The notes beneath the pieces are model-generated. The model did not search any database and had not been told where the DNA came from. It saw only the letters and a program-made list of their open reading frames with translations. Below are positions 36,702 through 47,298 of a stretch of DNA of 64,000 nt, piece by piece. Numbering within the stretch: the first letter of the stretch is position 1; each line of letters opens with the position of its first letter. The translations under genes were made by a program, and so were the position numbers. The stretch lies in the NCBI RefSeq assembly GCF_000423365.1, contig NZ_AUHV01000005.1, positions 62,001-126,000 on the forward strand. The letters are read 5' to 3'. The DNA comes from Maritalea myrionectae DSM 19524. GTDB taxonomy: Bacteria > Pseudomonadota > Alphaproteobacteria > Rhizobiales > Devosiaceae.

Positions 36702-38417
36702 CTATGCAAGTCCGACGATGTCGCCGTTTTCATCCAGGCCAATATCCAACGCCGCGGGACGCTTCGGCAGCCCGGGCATCGTCATGATGTCGCCGCATAC
36801 AATGACGACAAATCCAGCCCCCGCAGAGAGGCGCGCTTCGCGCACTTCCAGCGTGTGGCCTTCCGGCGCACCAGTAGATTTGGGGTTGGTGGAAAAGCTA
36901 TATTGGGTTTTCGCGATGCAAACCGGCAAATGGCCGTATCCAAGCTTTGAAAACTCATCGAGGCTACGGGATGCCGCGCTGCTAAAGTCAACGTGCGCCG
37001 CCCGGTATATTTCACGCGCCACCGTTTCAACCTTCGTTTTCAGCGGTGCATCATCAGGATAAAGCAAGTTGATTTCTGGCGTGCCTTGATCCAATTGATC
37101 CTTGACTGCTTGGGCAAGATCTTCCGCCCCAACGCCGCCTTCGGCCCAGTGCTTCGCCACGGTGCAACGCGCGCCCAGCTCATCACAAACCTTCTGAACA
37201 ACGGCGATTTCCTCATCGCTATCCAGAACAAAATGATTGAGCGCCACAATTGGTGTCACGCCAAATTTTTGCAGATTTTCGATGTGACGCCGCAAGTTCG
37301 CAACGCCACGTTCAACAGCTTCAGGGCTGGAGTCGCCGAGGTCTTTTTTCGCGACGCCGCCTTGCATTTTCAAGGCACGGACTGTCGCCACGAGCACAAC
37401 GGCATCCGGACGCAGTCCGGACTGTCTGCACTTAATGTCCAAGAATTTCTCTGCGCCAAGGTCTGCGCCAAACCCGGCTTCCGTCACCACCACATCGCAC
37501 AGCGAAAGCGCCGCCTTGGTGGCCATAACTGAATTGCACCCGTGGGCAATATTGGCGAACGGTCCGCCATGGATAAAGGCTGGGTTGTGCTCGATGCTTT
37601 GCACCAGATTGGGCTGAAGCGCATCTTTCAGCAACACGGCCATCGCGCCATCGGCCTCAATGTCTCGCGCGGTCACCGGTGATTTATCATGCCGCCGCGC
37701 AACGATAATATCGCCCAAGCGACGCTGCAGATCAGCAAGGTCCGTCGCAAGGCAAAGAATAGCCATGATTTCAGAAGCGACCGTGATGTCAAAGCCGGTT
37801 TCGCGCGGTATGCCATGGGCCACACCACCAAGACCGACATTGATGTTGCGAAGTGCACGGTCATTCATGTCGACAACACGGCGCCACACTATGCGGCGCG
37901 GGTCGATATCTTGTTCATTGCCCCACTGCAAATGGTTGTCGATGATTGCTGCCAGAAGGCTGTGCGCTGAAGTGATGGCGTGGAAGTCACCATTAAAATG
38001 GAGATTGATATCCTCCATCGGGATGACTTGCGCACGACCACCACCAGCTGCGCCGCCTTTCATGCCGAAGCATGGGCCCAGGGAGGGTTCACGCAGACAC
38101 ACCATTGAGTTCAGGCCAATGCGGTTCAGCCCGTCATTCAAGCCAACACTTGTGGTTGTTTTGCCTTCGCCTGCGGGCGTGGGGGTAACAGCGGTTACCA
38201 AAACTAGCTTGCCTTTTGGCGCCTCCGCTTTGGACGCAATATAATCCAGCGATAGCTTTGCCTTATAATGCCCGAAGGGGATGAGCGCTTCTGCGGGCAC
38301 GCCCAAGCGGTCTTCAGCCAACGCCACGATGGGGCGCATGCTGGCCGCGCGCGCAATATCAATGTCCGGGGATCCCGGGGGCGGCAACTCCTCTTCGATC
38401 ATGATGTCCAATGCCAT
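36702..38417 (-). CDS. fhs: Formate--tetrahydrofolate ligase
   Basis: Fhs interconverts formate + ATP + THF and 10-formyl-THF. I prefer the ATG at 38417 (571 residues) because GGGAGGA stands 7 nt upstream; the frame extends 8 codons more. The P-loop-like [16 protein letters not shown] lies near residues 75-95, followed by [19 protein letters not shown] and later [15 protein letters not shown]. In this operon it likely runs in the ATP-forming direction, releasing formate from C1 units stripped from methylamines; FolD, needed between methylene- and formyl-THF, is not in the window. It is the first gene of an eight-gene minus-strand operon ending with mttB. Confidence 0.95.
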   Translation of the reverse strand: MALDIMIEEELPPPGSPDIDIARAASMRPIVALAEDRLGVPAEALIPFGHYKAKLSLDYIASKAEAPKGKLVLVTAVTPTPAGEGKTTTSVGLNDGLNRIGLNSMVCLREPSLGPCFGMKGGAAGGGRAQVIPMEDINLHFNGDFHAITSAHSLLAAIIDNHLQWGNEQDIDPRRIVWRRVVDMNDRALRNINVGLGGVAHGIPRETGFDITVASEIMAILCLATDLADLQRRLGDIIVARRHDKSPVTARDIEADGAMAVLLKDALQPNLVQSIEHNPAFIHGGPFANIAHGCNSVMATKAALSLCDVVVTEAGFGADLGAEKFLDIKCRQSGLRPDAVVLVATVRALKMQGGVAKKDLGDSSPEAVERGVANLRRHIENLQKFGVTPIVALNHFVLDSDEEIAVVQKVCDELGARCTVAKHWAEGGVGAEDLAQAVKDQLDQGTPEINLLYPDDAPLKTKVETVAREIYRAAHVDFSSAASRSLDEFSKLGYGHLPVCIAKTQYSFSTNPKSTGAPEGHTLEVREARLSAGAGFVVIVCGDIMTMPGLPKRPAALDIGLDENGDIVGLA

Positions 38418-38722
38418 GAGCGCGTCCTCCCTATTCGTCAATTTCGCCGTGGTCTACGGCGCCTCCGTCGCTGGATAAAAACCCCGCGCTGACTACAAAT
38501 CATGATCTCTTTTCAAATTGGCGGCTGTTCCAAATTCGACTTCAAATCTTCAAAAAACGACAAATAGAGGCACAAAAATGCTTGGCGTTGTCGAATTGGC
38601 GGTGAATAATGCGTTGGGAAATGCAGAACGATTGGTGCGTGTAGCCGACGCTAAGCGATTGTTTTTGCGATCGCTCCAGGGTTCGAAATTATCGCGCTCG
38701 ATTTGCGATTGGGGGAGGAAAG
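38418..38722. other. Divergent promoter region between fhs and the GlxA-type regulator
   Basis: These 305 nt separate two divergent transcripts and carry no credible gene. It is the natural place for binding of the neighbouring AraC-family regulator, but I could not pick out a convincing repeat. The regulator's ribosome site GGGGGAGG lies at about 38711-38718. Confidence 0.5.
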
Positions 38723-39724
38723 ATGTTCAGCACGGACGCCCAGAAGGAACCTAAAACAATCGGTTTCTTGCTCGTTCCCGAATTTTCAATGTTGGCGTTT
38801 ACGTCCTCCATTGAACCCTTGCGTACGGCCAACAGGTTGAGCGGACGGACGCTTTATTCATGGAAGATCATCAGTCTTGACGGTGACATTGTTTATGCCA
38901 GTAGCGGTGTTGGGGTTGCGGCGGATGCGGCGCTGACCGAAAAGCCACCCGTCGACACTTTGATCGTTTGCGCGGGTTTACAGGCCGGTGCCCATAGCAC
39001 CCCGGCCCTTCTTGGCCTTTTGCGCGATTATGCCCGCACCGGCGTGACCATTGGCAGTGTGTGCACGGGCAGTCACCTTTTGGCGCGGGCAGGTTTGCTC
39101 GACGGGCACCGCTGCACGATCCATTGGGAAGATGTGGAGGGCTTTGCCGAAAACTTCCCTGACCTCGACATCACCGCGACGCTGTTCGAAATCGATCGAA
39201 ATCGATATACTTGTTCCGGCGGCACAGCGCCGCTTGATATGATGATTTTCGGCATCGCACAGGATCATGGCCGGGAACTTGCCATCAGCGTTGCGGAGCA
39301 GTTGTTGCATAATTTTGTGCGCGTGCCACACGATACGCAACGCATGCCCATCAAGCACCGCACGGGACTAAATCAACCCAAATTGCTTGCGGCGATTGCC
39401 CATATGGAGGCCTATATCGAGACCCCTGTCTCCATCAATGACATTGCTGAGGCGACGCAAGTGTCTGTGCGACAACTTGAGCGACTGTTTCGGGTCAAAC
39501 TCGGCAAAACGCCGACACGCTATTATCTCGAAGTTCGGCTCAATCGGGCCAAGCTCCTTCTTGCGCAAACCACAATGCCCATCATTCAAGTTGCGGTGGC
39601 AACAGGCTTTACGTCCGCCTCGCATTTTGCCAAATCGTATAAAGAGCTTTTTGGCCGATCGCCCTCAGCTGAACGCTCAGACTCTCTGGTGCTGTCGCCC
39701 TCCCATGCTCACGGGACTGCCTAG
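38723..39724 (+). CDS. GlxA/GbdR-like AraC-family regulator with DJ-1/PfpI sensor domain
   Basis: The 333-residue protein has an N-terminal class-I-amidotransferase-like domain (about 10-195; IGFLLVPEFSMLAFTSSIEPLRTANR and the nucleophile-elbow-like IGSVCTGSHLLARAGLL) and a C-terminal AraC pair of helix-turn-helix motifs (about 220-320; SVRQLERLFRVKLGKTPTRYYLEVRL and VAVATGFTSASHFAKSYKELFGRSP). Proteins of this type (GbdR, CdhR, SouR) sense glycine betaine, dimethylglycine, carnitine or sarcosine in Pseudomonas. It sits between the corrinoid operon and the sox operon, so control of both is likely. Ligand is inferred. Confidence 0.88.
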   Translation: MFSTDAQKEPKTIGFLLVPEFSMLAFTSSIEPLRTANRLSGRTLYSWKIISLDGDIVYASSGVGVAADAALTEKPPVDTLIVCAGLQAGAHSTPALLGLLRDYARTGVTIGSVCTGSHLLARAGLLDGHRCTIHWEDVEGFAENFPDLDITATLFEIDRNRYTCSGGTAPLDMMIFGIAQDHGRELAISVAEQLLHNFVRVPHDTQRMPIKHRTGLNQPKLLAAIAHMEAYIETPVSINDIAEATQVSVRQLERLFRVKLGKTPTRYYLEVRLNRAKLLLAQTTMPIIQVAVATGFTSASHFAKSYKELFGRSPSAERSDSLVLSPSHAHGTA

Positions 39725-39733
39725 CGCCGTTCC

Positions 39734-40309
39734 CTATTGGGCTTGGCCACCATTGGAGAGCACAGAGAGAAAGTACGGCGCAAATGATCGCCATATCTCG
39801 ATGTGAAAAATCGTTTCTGTTTCGCGAAACAGCACAATCTCCGCGCGCTCAAAAATGGTGCGCGTACATTTGCCCACCGGAAATGTGGCCAAATCCAAAT
39901 CAAGCGGACAGCCCACATTGATCAGCTGCGCTGCTCCCTCGCCACCAATATGGAACGCGACGTTGCGATGCGACACGTCAACAAGGCTGAAGGGCGATGC
40001 CGTATGGCGTTTGCACTTCTCTTGAAGTGTCGCACCAACCTCGGGTGCTGCGATGATCAACCATTCGTCCGGCGCCAAGCACATGATAAGCGCATCATCG
40101 TCACGATAGACTGTGTTGATCTTGGTGGGCAGCGCCAGGCCAGTTGCCTTGGCAAAAGCCGCCACATTGCTTTCGCGCAAGCGGAGGCTGAAGCGAGACT
40201 TTTCACCCATAAGCTCGACGGTAAAAGATTGGCCAGGATGGTCTAGGCTCTGGCCCATCGTCACGCCCTGATCCATTTCCAAGGTGCTGTTGGTCGCATC
40301 AGATGACAT
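39734..40309 (-). CDS. soxG: Sarcosine oxidase gamma subunit
   Basis: SoxG is the small GcvT-like, non-catalytic subunit of heterotetrameric sarcosine oxidase. Starting at the ATG at 40309 (GGGGAG 7 nt upstream, 11-nt overlap with soxA) it has about 191 residues. Features seen are SRFSLRLRE, CLAPDEWLII, SLVDVSHRNVAF and GCPLDLDLATFPVGKCTRT, typical of the family. It is the last gene of the TetR-DMGDH-soxB-soxD-soxA-soxG series and converges with the GlxA-type gene with only 9 nt between the stops. Confidence 0.88.
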   Translation of the reverse strand: MSSDATNSTLEMDQGVTMGQSLDHPGQSFTVELMGEKSRFSLRLRESNVAAFAKATGLALPTKINTVYRDDDALIMCLAPDEWLIIAAPEVGATLQEKCKRHTASPFSLVDVSHRNVAFHIGGEGAAQLINVGCPLDLDLATFPVGKCTRTIFERAEIVLFRETETIFHIEIWRSFAPYFLSVLSNGGQAQ

Positions 40310-43274
40310 TGAGCCGCTCCCCTTGCTTATCGTAGAAAATCGTCTCGACAATTTCTGCTTTGATCATTTTATCGGGCATCGGCACATAAATGGTTTCGCC
40401 CTTCAGCGCATGGCCGTTAGCCACAAGCGCCAGGGCGACTGAGCAGCCCAATGTCTCGCTCCAATAGGATGAAGTGACATGCCCGACCATATCCATGGGG
40501 ATGGGCTGGTCCGGGGTCATGACAATTTGAGCCCCCTCTTCCAACACAGTCTTTGGATCACTGGTTTTGAGGCCCACCAATTGTTTGCGCCCTTCGGCGA
40601 CAATGTCAGGCCGCGCAAGCGATCGCATGCCCACAAAGTCGGTTTTCTTTTTGCCGATGGCCCAAGACATGCCCGCATCATAGGGCGTAACCGTGCCGTC
40701 CGTGTCCTGACCGACAATGATAAAGCCTTTCTCTGCCCGCAATACGTGCATGACTTCGGTGCCATAGGGCGTGATGTCATATTGCTTCCCGGCTTCATAA
40801 AGCATTTCCCACAGGGCGCGGCCATAATGGGCAGGCACGTTGATCTCAAAGCCCAACTCGCCACTAAAGCTCACGCGGAACAGGCGCGCATCGACGCCAC
40901 ACACTTTACATTCGCGCACCGCCATGTGTGGGAACGCGTCTGGCGACAGATCAACCCCTTCAACAAACGGCTCAATCAGCTTGCGGGCATTGGGACCGTT
41001 CAGGGCAATTACCGCCCATTGCTCGGTGATGGAGGTCAACCAGACATCAAGGTCCGGCCACTCTGTTTGTAAATAGTCTTCCATATGCGCCAAAACGCGC
41101 GGTGCCCCACCTGTCGTGGTGGTCACATGGAAACGATCTTCCGCCAGTCGCCCGATTACCCCATCATCCATGATGTAGCCATCTTCGCCCAGCATCAGCC
41201 CGTAGCGACAACGCCCGACACCTAATTTGGTCCATGGGTTGGTGTACATGCGGTTCATAAATTCGGCGGCATCTGGGCCAACCACTTCAATTTTGCCCAG
41301 CGTGGATGCATCAAATATGCCCAACGACTCGCGCGTCGCCTTGCATTCGCGGGCCACGGCTTTATGCATATCCTCGCCCTTTTGGGGGAAATATCGCGCG
41401 CGCCGCCACAAGGCGACCGGCTCGAAAACCGCGCCATTTTCCTCCGCCCAACCATCAATCGATGTTTTGCGCACCACATCAAAGGCTGCGCCGCCATTAT
41501 TGCCCGCCAGTGCACCGAACGTGGTTGGGGTGTAAGGCGGGCGAAATGTGGTCAGGCCCACTTGCGTGACGGGGCGATTGAGCGCGCGCGAGGCAATTTG
41601 CAACCCGTTCAGGTTTGATGTTTTGCCCTGATCGGTTGCCATGCCGGTTGTGGTGTAGCGTTTAATATGCTCAATCGATTTGAAGCCTTCGCGCACGGCC
41701 AAGCGGATGTCTTTCGCGGTCACATCATTTTGAAAATCCACAAAGGCTTTGACGCGTGACTCGTCGCGGTGGGTTGGCAAAATTTCCAAGGCCCCGTCGC
41801 CAGTCCATGGTGCAGGTTCAACCACTTCAAAACTGTCATTGCCACCGCCTGCGTTTGCGCCTGTTTCAAGTGCAACGCCAAGCCCGAAATCGCCGTTGCA
41901 AGCACCGACGCAAACAGCATTTTCATTTGCTTGGTCCGGCACATAGGCAGCGAGGTCTTCACGCCATTTCAACGAGCCCTTGGAATGGGACCAAAGATGT
42001 ACGCTGGGCGTCCAGCCGCCCGACATAATCACCGCATCGCACGAAAGGGTTTCACCCTTCGGATCAACTTGATCTCCGTTCACCTTATTTGTCGTGACAC
42101 TGCTCACACGATGACGACCGGCGGTCGCCGTCACTGTCCACCCGACGCGAACTTCAATGCCGCGTTTTTCCGCTTCTGCCTGCAAGTTTTCATCGACTTG
42201 AGGACGGCAATCAATGATCGACACAATTTGGCTATTGGCATCTGCCAAATCGAAAGCAGCCTGATAGCCGCTATCATGGCTGGTGACCAACGCGATGCGT
42301 TCGCCCACCGCCACGCCGTAGCGATTAAGAAAAGTTTGTGCGGCAGAAGCCAACATAACACCGGGACGGTCATTTCCGGCGAAAACCAACGGCCGTTCGA
42401 TGGCGCCTGTCGCAAGTATGATTTTTTTGGCCCACACGCGGTACAACCGTTCGCGCGGCCCGTCTGCTTCTCCATCTTTCAAATGGTCAGTTAGACGTTC
42501 GGCAAGACCGAGGAAATTGTCGTGATAATAGCCGATCGCTGTGGTGCGTGGCATCAAGGTGACATTTTCCGCCTTCTCCAGCTCATCCAAGCTACGGGCC
42601 AGCCAGTCTGCCGCGGGCAAGCCGTCGATCATTGCCTCCGGCGTGGACAAGAGTGACCCGCCGGGTTCGGCCTGCTCATCAACAAGGATCACACGGCCCG
42701 CCTGTTTGGCGGCCGCAAGCGCCGCTGCAACACCTGCTGGCCCTGCACCAACAATCAGCGTTTCACAATGGGCGTAACAGGCTTCATATTTATCGGGGTC
42801 TTCTGCCTTTGGCGCTGGCCCCAAACCTGCTGTGGCGCGGATGACCGGTTCATACACTTTGTCCCAGAAGGATTTCGGCCACATGAAGGTTTTGTTGTAA
42901 AACCCGGCCGGGAAAAAAGCGGAAAACACATCATTGAGCGATGTGACATCAAACTTGAGCGAGGGCCAATTGTTCTGACTTTGTGCCGTCAATCCGTCGA
43001 ACAGTTCCAGCGTTGTTGCCCGCACATTGGGCGTGACACGCCCCGGCCCCCGATCAAAGGCGACAAGGGCATTTGCCTCGTCTGATCCCGCCGCCAAGAT
43101 GCCGCGCGGGCGGTGATATTTGAACGAGCGCCCCACCAAATGCACGCCATTGGCCAGCAAGGCCGAGGCGAGCGTGTCCCCCTCATAGCCTTGATAAGTT
43201 GCCCCGTCGAAAGTGAATTCAACTGGTGCGTTTTGATTGACCCTGCCGCGTCCAACACGTCTAAAATTGTTCAT
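40299..43274 (-). CDS. soxA: Sarcosine oxidase alpha subunit
   Basis: The ATG at 43274 overlaps the soxD stop (ATGA) and gives 991 residues. Order of domains: a 2Fe-2S-ferredoxin-like N-terminus (VEFTFDGATYQGYEGDTLASALL), a NAD(P)-binding/FAD-type Rossmann region with LIVGAGPAGVAAALAAAK and ATGAIERPLVFAGND, and a C-terminal GcvT-like folate-binding half (about 600-991) with GELGFEINVP. The enzyme oxidises sarcosine to glycine, giving H2O2 and either formaldehyde or, with THF, 5,10-methylene-THF. Length and motifs match known heterotetrameric enzymes. Confidence 0.95.
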   Translation of the reverse strand: MNNFRRVGRGRVNQNAPVEFTFDGATYQGYEGDTLASALLANGVHLVGRSFKYHRPRGILAAGSDEANALVAFDRGPGRVTPNVRATTLELFDGLTAQSQNNWPSLKFDVTSLNDVFSAFFPAGFYNKTFMWPKSFWDKVYEPVIRATAGLGPAPKAEDPDKYEACYAHCETLIVGAGPAGVAAALAAAKQAGRVILVDEQAEPGGSLLSTPEAMIDGLPAADWLARSLDELEKAENVTLMPRTTAIGYYHDNFLGLAERLTDHLKDGEADGPRERLYRVWAKKIILATGAIERPLVFAGNDRPGVMLASAAQTFLNRYGVAVGERIALVTSHDSGYQAAFDLADANSQIVSIIDCRPQVDENLQAEAEKRGIEVRVGWTVTATAGRHRVSSVTTNKVNGDQVDPKGETLSCDAVIMSGGWTPSVHLWSHSKGSLKWREDLAAYVPDQANENAVCVGACNGDFGLGVALETGANAGGGNDSFEVVEPAPWTGDGALEILPTHRDESRVKAFVDFQNDVTAKDIRLAVREGFKSIEHIKRYTTTGMATDQGKTSNLNGLQIASRALNRPVTQVGLTTFRPPYTPTTFGALAGNNGGAAFDVVRKTSIDGWAEENGAVFEPVALWRRARYFPQKGEDMHKAVARECKATRESLGIFDASTLGKIEVVGPDAAEFMNRMYTNPWTKLGVGRCRYGLMLGEDGYIMDDGVIGRLAEDRFHVTTTTGGAPRVLAHMEDYLQTEWPDLDVWLTSITEQWAVIALNGPNARKLIEPFVEGVDLSPDAFPHMAVRECKVCGVDARLFRVSFSGELGFEINVPAHYGRALWEMLYEAGKQYDITPYGTEVMHVLRAEKGFIIVGQDTDGTVTPYDAGMSWAIGKKKTDFVGMRSLARPDIVAEGRKQLVGLKTSDPKTVLEEGAQIVMTPDQPIPMDMVGHVTSSYWSETLGCSVALALVANGHALKGETIYVPMPDKMIKAEIVETIFYDKQGERLNVI

Positions 43275-43573
43275 GATGACCGCTCCGCGATGGTTTCGGG
43301 TGAGGGTCGTTGTTCGCCGCATTTATAGGTCATGACAAACTTGTCGCTCACCGTGTCGCGTACCGCATTGAAAAATTTGGCGCACCCATGGGCATGTACC
43401 CAGCGTTCGAAATGGGTGCCGCGCGGATTGTTGCGTATGAATAGATATTTCGCCCATTCGTCATCGCTTAAAGCGGATGGGTTTTCCGGCCGCGCGATAT
43501 GCGCCTCGCCCGCATAGCGGAACTCCAATTCGGGCCGCTTTTCGTTGCAAATGGGACATTCAATCATCATCAT
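43271..43573 (-). CDS. soxD: Sarcosine oxidase delta subunit
   Basis: The 100-residue zinc-binding subunit has the expected ligands: C6 and C9 (ECPICNEKRP) and the histidine/cysteine cluster HAHGC (H60/H62, C64). DEWAKYLFIRNNPRGTHFERW is the strongly conserved middle. Three ATG codons in a row open the frame, with GGAG upstream. It lies between soxB (12 nt) and soxA (4-nt overlap). Confidence 0.93.
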   Translation of the reverse strand: MMMIECPICNEKRPELEFRYAGEAHIARPENPSALSDDEWAKYLFIRNNPRGTHFERWVHAHGCAKFFNAVRDTVSDKFVMTYKCGEQRPSPETIAERSS

Positions 43574-43585
43574 GGCGAAAACTCC

Positions 43586-44839
43586 CTAGTGCGCTACTGC
43601 GGCGGCTGCCGCTTCGTCGATCAGGCGGCCCGTTGTAAAACGTTCCAACGTAAATGGCGCATTGATCGGGTGTGGTTCATCTTTGGCGATGGTGTAGGCC
43701 AGCAAATCTGCTGCGCCGGGCGTGGCTTTAAAACCGCCTGTGCCCCATCCACAATTGACGTAAAGCCCGGGCACCGGGGTGCGGCCCAAAATACAAGAAC
43801 GATCTGGTGTCACATCGACCACGCCACCCCAGCTGCGTAGCATGCGCATGCGTTTAAAGATCGGGAAAATTTCGCATATTGCGGCCAGCGTGTGTTCGAC
43901 AATGTGCAGCGCCCCCCGCTGGCTATAAGACACATATTGGTCTGTCCCCGCCCCAATCACCAGCTCGCCTTTGTCCGATTGGCTGATATAGGCATGCACG
44001 GAATTGGACATGACCACACAAGGGAAAATCGGCTTCACAGGTTCCGATACGAGCGCTTGCAAGGGGTAGCTTTCCAGCGGAAAATCGAGCCCGGCCATAT
44101 TCATTATGATGGATGAGTTGCCAGCTGCAGACACGCCGATCTTCTTCGCGCCGATAAATCCTTTTTCCGTTTCAACGCCTTCCACTGCACCATCGGCCCC
44201 GCGCCGAACGCCGGTGACAGCGCAATTTTGAATGATGTCGACGCCCAGTTTCGCCGCCGCGCGGGCATAGCCCCACGCCACAGAATCGTGGCGGGCAACC
44301 CCGGCCCGCTGCTGTAAGGCACCGCCCATCACCGGATAGCGTTTGGCTGAGGAAATATCGAGCGGCGGACAGAAGGCTTTGCATTCTTCCGGCGTCATCC
44401 ATTTATTATCAACACCGTTCAATCGGTTGGCGTGGATATGACGCTGAAAGCTTTGAACGTCGTGCACATTGTGCGCCAACATCAAAACGCCGCGCTTGGA
44501 AAACATCACATTGTAGTTCAGCTCTTGCGACAACCCATCCCACAGATCAACCGCGTGATCATAGAGCCGCGCGCTTTCATCATAAAGATAGTTAGAGCGG
44601 ATGATGGTTGTGTTGCGCCCGGTATTGCCGCCGCCGAGCCAGCCTTTTTCAATGACGGCGACATTGGTGATGCCATATTTGCTGGCAAGATAATAGGCCG
44701 CGCCGAGGCCATGCCCACCTGCGCCAACGATGACCACATCATAGGCACTTTTGGGCTGGGCATCAGGCCATTGCTCTGGCCAGTTTTTATGGCCGGAGAG
44801 CGCATTGGCAAAAAGAGAGCGCGCAGAATAACGGATCAC
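43586..44839 (-). CDS. soxB: Sarcosine oxidase beta subunit, GTG start
   Basis: SoxB carries the FAD and covalent FMN and oxidises the amine. The 417-residue frame opens IRYSARSLFANALSGHKNWP, the usual SoxB start, from a GTG that overlaps the stop of the upstream flavoprotein gene (GTGA). The dinucleotide-binding VIVGAGGHGLG is at residues 37-46, and GGNTGRNTTIIRSNYL follows; the C-terminal NCGWGTGGFKATPG is the second flavin contact. Standard member of the soxBDAG set. Confidence 0.95.
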   Translation of the reverse strand: MIRYSARSLFANALSGHKNWPEQWPDAQPKSAYDVVIVGAGGHGLGAAYYLASKYGITNVAVIEKGWLGGGNTGRNTTIIRSNYLYDESARLYDHAVDLWDGLSQELNYNVMFSKRGVLMLAHNVHDVQSFQRHIHANRLNGVDNKWMTPEECKAFCPPLDISSAKRYPVMGGALQQRAGVARHDSVAWGYARAAAKLGVDIIQNCAVTGVRRGADGAVEGVETEKGFIGAKKIGVSAAGNSSIIMNMAGLDFPLESYPLQALVSEPVKPIFPCVVMSNSVHAYISQSDKGELVIGAGTDQYVSYSQRGALHIVEHTLAAICEIFPIFKRMRMLRSWGGVVDVTPDRSCILGRTPVPGLYVNCGWGTGGFKATPGAADLLAYTIAKDEPHPINAPFTLERFTTGRLIDEAAAAAVAH

Positions 44840-47298
44840 GAGCGCAACCTTTCATTTGTGGGATCATAGGGGCTTTCTTCCAGCACAGCGGCCTTATAGC
44901 GCTGACCCAGGATTTCAATCTCAAGCTCCTGACCTGTTTCAGCCAGATCTGGACGAACCATGGCGAGTGCGAGGGACTTATTGAGACGGAACCCAAATCC
45001 ACCCCCTGTCGCCCGGCCCACAACTTCGCCATCAAGGTAGATCGGGTTATTGCCGATGACATCGGCATCTTCACACCCTATCACCTCAAGCGTGGCGAAC
45101 GCGTTCTTCGCGCCACGTTCTTTCCATGCGATCAGATTGTCTTTGCCGACAAAGTCGCCCTTCTTCAACGCGATAAAGCGATCCAAGCCTGACTCATAGG
45201 CCGAATATTCAATCGACATTTCCGTGCCGACGAGGCGGTATGATTTCTCAAGCCGCAAATTATTCATGGCGCGGATGCCAAACGGTTTAAGGCCATGGGC
45301 ATCGCCATTTTTAAAGATCGCATCAAAAATATGATTTTGATATTCGATCGGATGGTGGATTTCCCATCCCAGCTCGCCAACAAAATTGACGCGCAGCAGT
45401 TTGACCGGCGCATGGCCAATTGAGGTCTCCTGCCCTGTGAGCCATGGGAAAGCTTCATTGGACAGATCCGCACCGCAAATGGGCTGCAGCAAATCGCGCG
45501 CCTTTGGCCCGGCGACCACAAGAACGCCCATAGCGCCGGTAAGGTTTTGGAATTGCACGGAGCCATCTGTCGGCATTTGTTTTTTCAGCCAATCATGGTC
45601 AAGCCGCTGCCAGGCACCTGCCGACACGACATAAAAGCTGTCCGGCCCTTCGCGTTGCACCGTAAATTCGGAATGCACGCCGCCGAGTGGCGTTAGCCCA
45701 TGCAGCAAGCCAACCCGCCCGATCTTTTTCGGCAAACGGTTCGCCAAAATTCGATCCAGAAACGCTTCGGCGCCCGGCCCGCTTATGCGCGCCTTGGCAA
45801 ATGCGGTCATGTCCAACAAGCCGACATTTTCTGCCACATTGCGACATTCATTGCCCACATGTTCAAACCATTTGGAGCGACGGAATGACCAATCATCTTC
45901 CTGCGGCACACCTTCAGGCGCGAACCAGTTTGGTCGTTCCCAGCCAAACAATTGACCAAAAACGGCGCCTTTCTCCTTCATCCGGTCATAGCAAGGTGAG
46001 GTCCGCAATGGCCGCGCCGCGCCGCGCTCTTCATCCGGATAATGCACTTTGAAAACGTGATCGTACGCTTCCTCGTTTTTCTTGATGAGGTATGATTTTG
46101 TGGCGTAATCCCCAAATCTGCGCGGATCAACACCGAGCATATCAACGCTTGGTGTGCCTTCAACAATCCATTCAGCAAGCTGCCAGCCCGCACCGCCCGC
46201 TGCGGTGATGCCGAAGCTGTGGCCTTCGCTCAGCCAGAAATTCTTTTTGTCCCATGCGGGTCCAACAATCGGGTTGCCATCCGGCGTATAGGCAATCGCG
46301 CCATTATAGACTTTCTTGATGCCGAGCTCTTCGAAAATGGGTACGCGGCGGAACGCCGACTCGATGTGCGGCATCAGGCGCTCGACATCTTCTTGAAACA
46401 GTTCATATTCGCTCTGGGCATCCGGCCCATCTACATAGCAAGCTGGCGCCCCGGCTTCGTAAGGCCCAAGCAAAAGCCCTCCCGCCTCTTCGCGCATATA
46501 CCATGACCCATCAGATTCACGCAGCACGCCCATTTCAGGCAATCCTTTTTCGCGCCGCTCGAGGATCGCTGGATGAGGCTCCGTCACGATAAATTGGTGC
46601 TCCACGGGAACAACAGGAATATCGAGACCAACCATAGCCCCGGTCTGGCGGGCAAAGTTCCCTGTGCAAGAGATGACATGTTCGCAGGTTACCGACCCCT
46701 TGTCGGTTTCGATTGTCCATTCGCCATTCGCTGCCTGACTAATGCCGTTCACGGTCGTGTAGCGGTGGATTTTAGCGCCCATGGACCGCGCGCCGCGGGC
46801 GAGCGCTTGGGTGAGATCAGCAGGTTGCACATAGCCATCATTTGGATGGCGAATGGCACCGACGAGATCATCCTTGACCGCCAAAGGCCATAGGTCAACG
46901 ACCTCGTCTGGCGTTAGAAATTCAACGTCCACGCCGATGGTTTGGGCGACGCCCGCATATTGATGATATTCATCCATCCGGTCCTGGTTGGTGGCGAGGC
47001 GAATGTTTGAAACCGTGCTCAGGCCCACATCCATGCCGACCTCGGCGCCAAGGCGTCCATATAGATCCACCGAATATTTATGCAACTGGCCCACGGAATA
47101 GCTCATATTGAACAGCGGCAGCAGCCCGGCAGCATGCCATGTGGAGCCAGATGTCAGCTCCTTCCGTTCGATCAGGATGACATCGGTCCATCCCTTTTTC
47201 GCCAAATGATAAAGTGTTGAAACACCGACGACCCCGCCGCCGATCACCACAGCCCGTGCCGATGACGGCAGGGCCTGCTCGCTATTTTGATTGGTCAT
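44836..47298 (-). CDS. Dimethylglycine/sarcosine dehydrogenase-like FAD-GcvT fusion protein
   Basis: Starting at the ATG at 47298 (AAGGCAG upstream) the product has 820 residues. The N-terminal DAO-type flavin domain has VVIGGGVVGVSTLYHL (18-25 core) and TSGSTWHAAG, whose H55 is the site of covalent FAD in dimethylglycine dehydrogenases. The C-terminal half (about 430-815) is a GcvT-like folate domain ending in LEIEILGQRYKAAV. Such enzymes oxidise dimethylglycine or sarcosine and pass the C1 unit to THF. In this setting dimethylglycine to sarcosine is the natural step, since soxBDAG follows. The start overlaps the TetR gene by 17 nt. Confidence 0.88.
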   Translation of the reverse strand: MTNQNSEQALPSSARAVVIGGGVVGVSTLYHLAKKGWTDVILIERKELTSGSTWHAAGLLPLFNMSYSVGQLHKYSVDLYGRLGAEVGMDVGLSTVSNIRLATNQDRMDEYHQYAGVAQTIGVDVEFLTPDEVVDLWPLAVKDDLVGAIRHPNDGYVQPADLTQALARGARSMGAKIHRYTTVNGISQAANGEWTIETDKGSVTCEHVISCTGNFARQTGAMVGLDIPVVPVEHQFIVTEPHPAILERREKGLPEMGVLRESDGSWYMREEAGGLLLGPYEAGAPACYVDGPDAQSEYELFQEDVERLMPHIESAFRRVPIFEELGIKKVYNGAIAYTPDGNPIVGPAWDKKNFWLSEGHSFGITAAGGAGWQLAEWIVEGTPSVDMLGVDPRRFGDYATKSYLIKKNEEAYDHVFKVHYPDEERGAARPLRTSPCYDRMKEKGAVFGQLFGWERPNWFAPEGVPQEDDWSFRRSKWFEHVGNECRNVAENVGLLDMTAFAKARISGPGAEAFLDRILANRLPKKIGRVGLLHGLTPLGGVHSEFTVQREGPDSFYVVSAGAWQRLDHDWLKKQMPTDGSVQFQNLTGAMGVLVVAGPKARDLLQPICGADLSNEAFPWLTGQETSIGHAPVKLLRVNFVGELGWEIHHPIEYQNHIFDAIFKNGDAHGLKPFGIRAMNNLRLEKSYRLVGTEMSIEYSAYESGLDRFIALKKGDFVGKDNLIAWKERGAKNAFATLEVIGCEDADVIGNNPIYLDGEVVGRATGGGFGFRLNKSLALAMVRPDLAETGQELEIEILGQRYKAAVLEESPYDPTNERLRS

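Noticed and set aside
38518-38754. 78-codon frame upstream of the GlxA-type regulator
   Set aside because: It runs into the regulator gene in another frame and lacks any recognisable feature; the area is better read as a promoter region.
41769-42494. 241-codon frame antisense to soxA
   Set aside because: Opposite strand of a conserved flavoprotein; no motif and no start signal.
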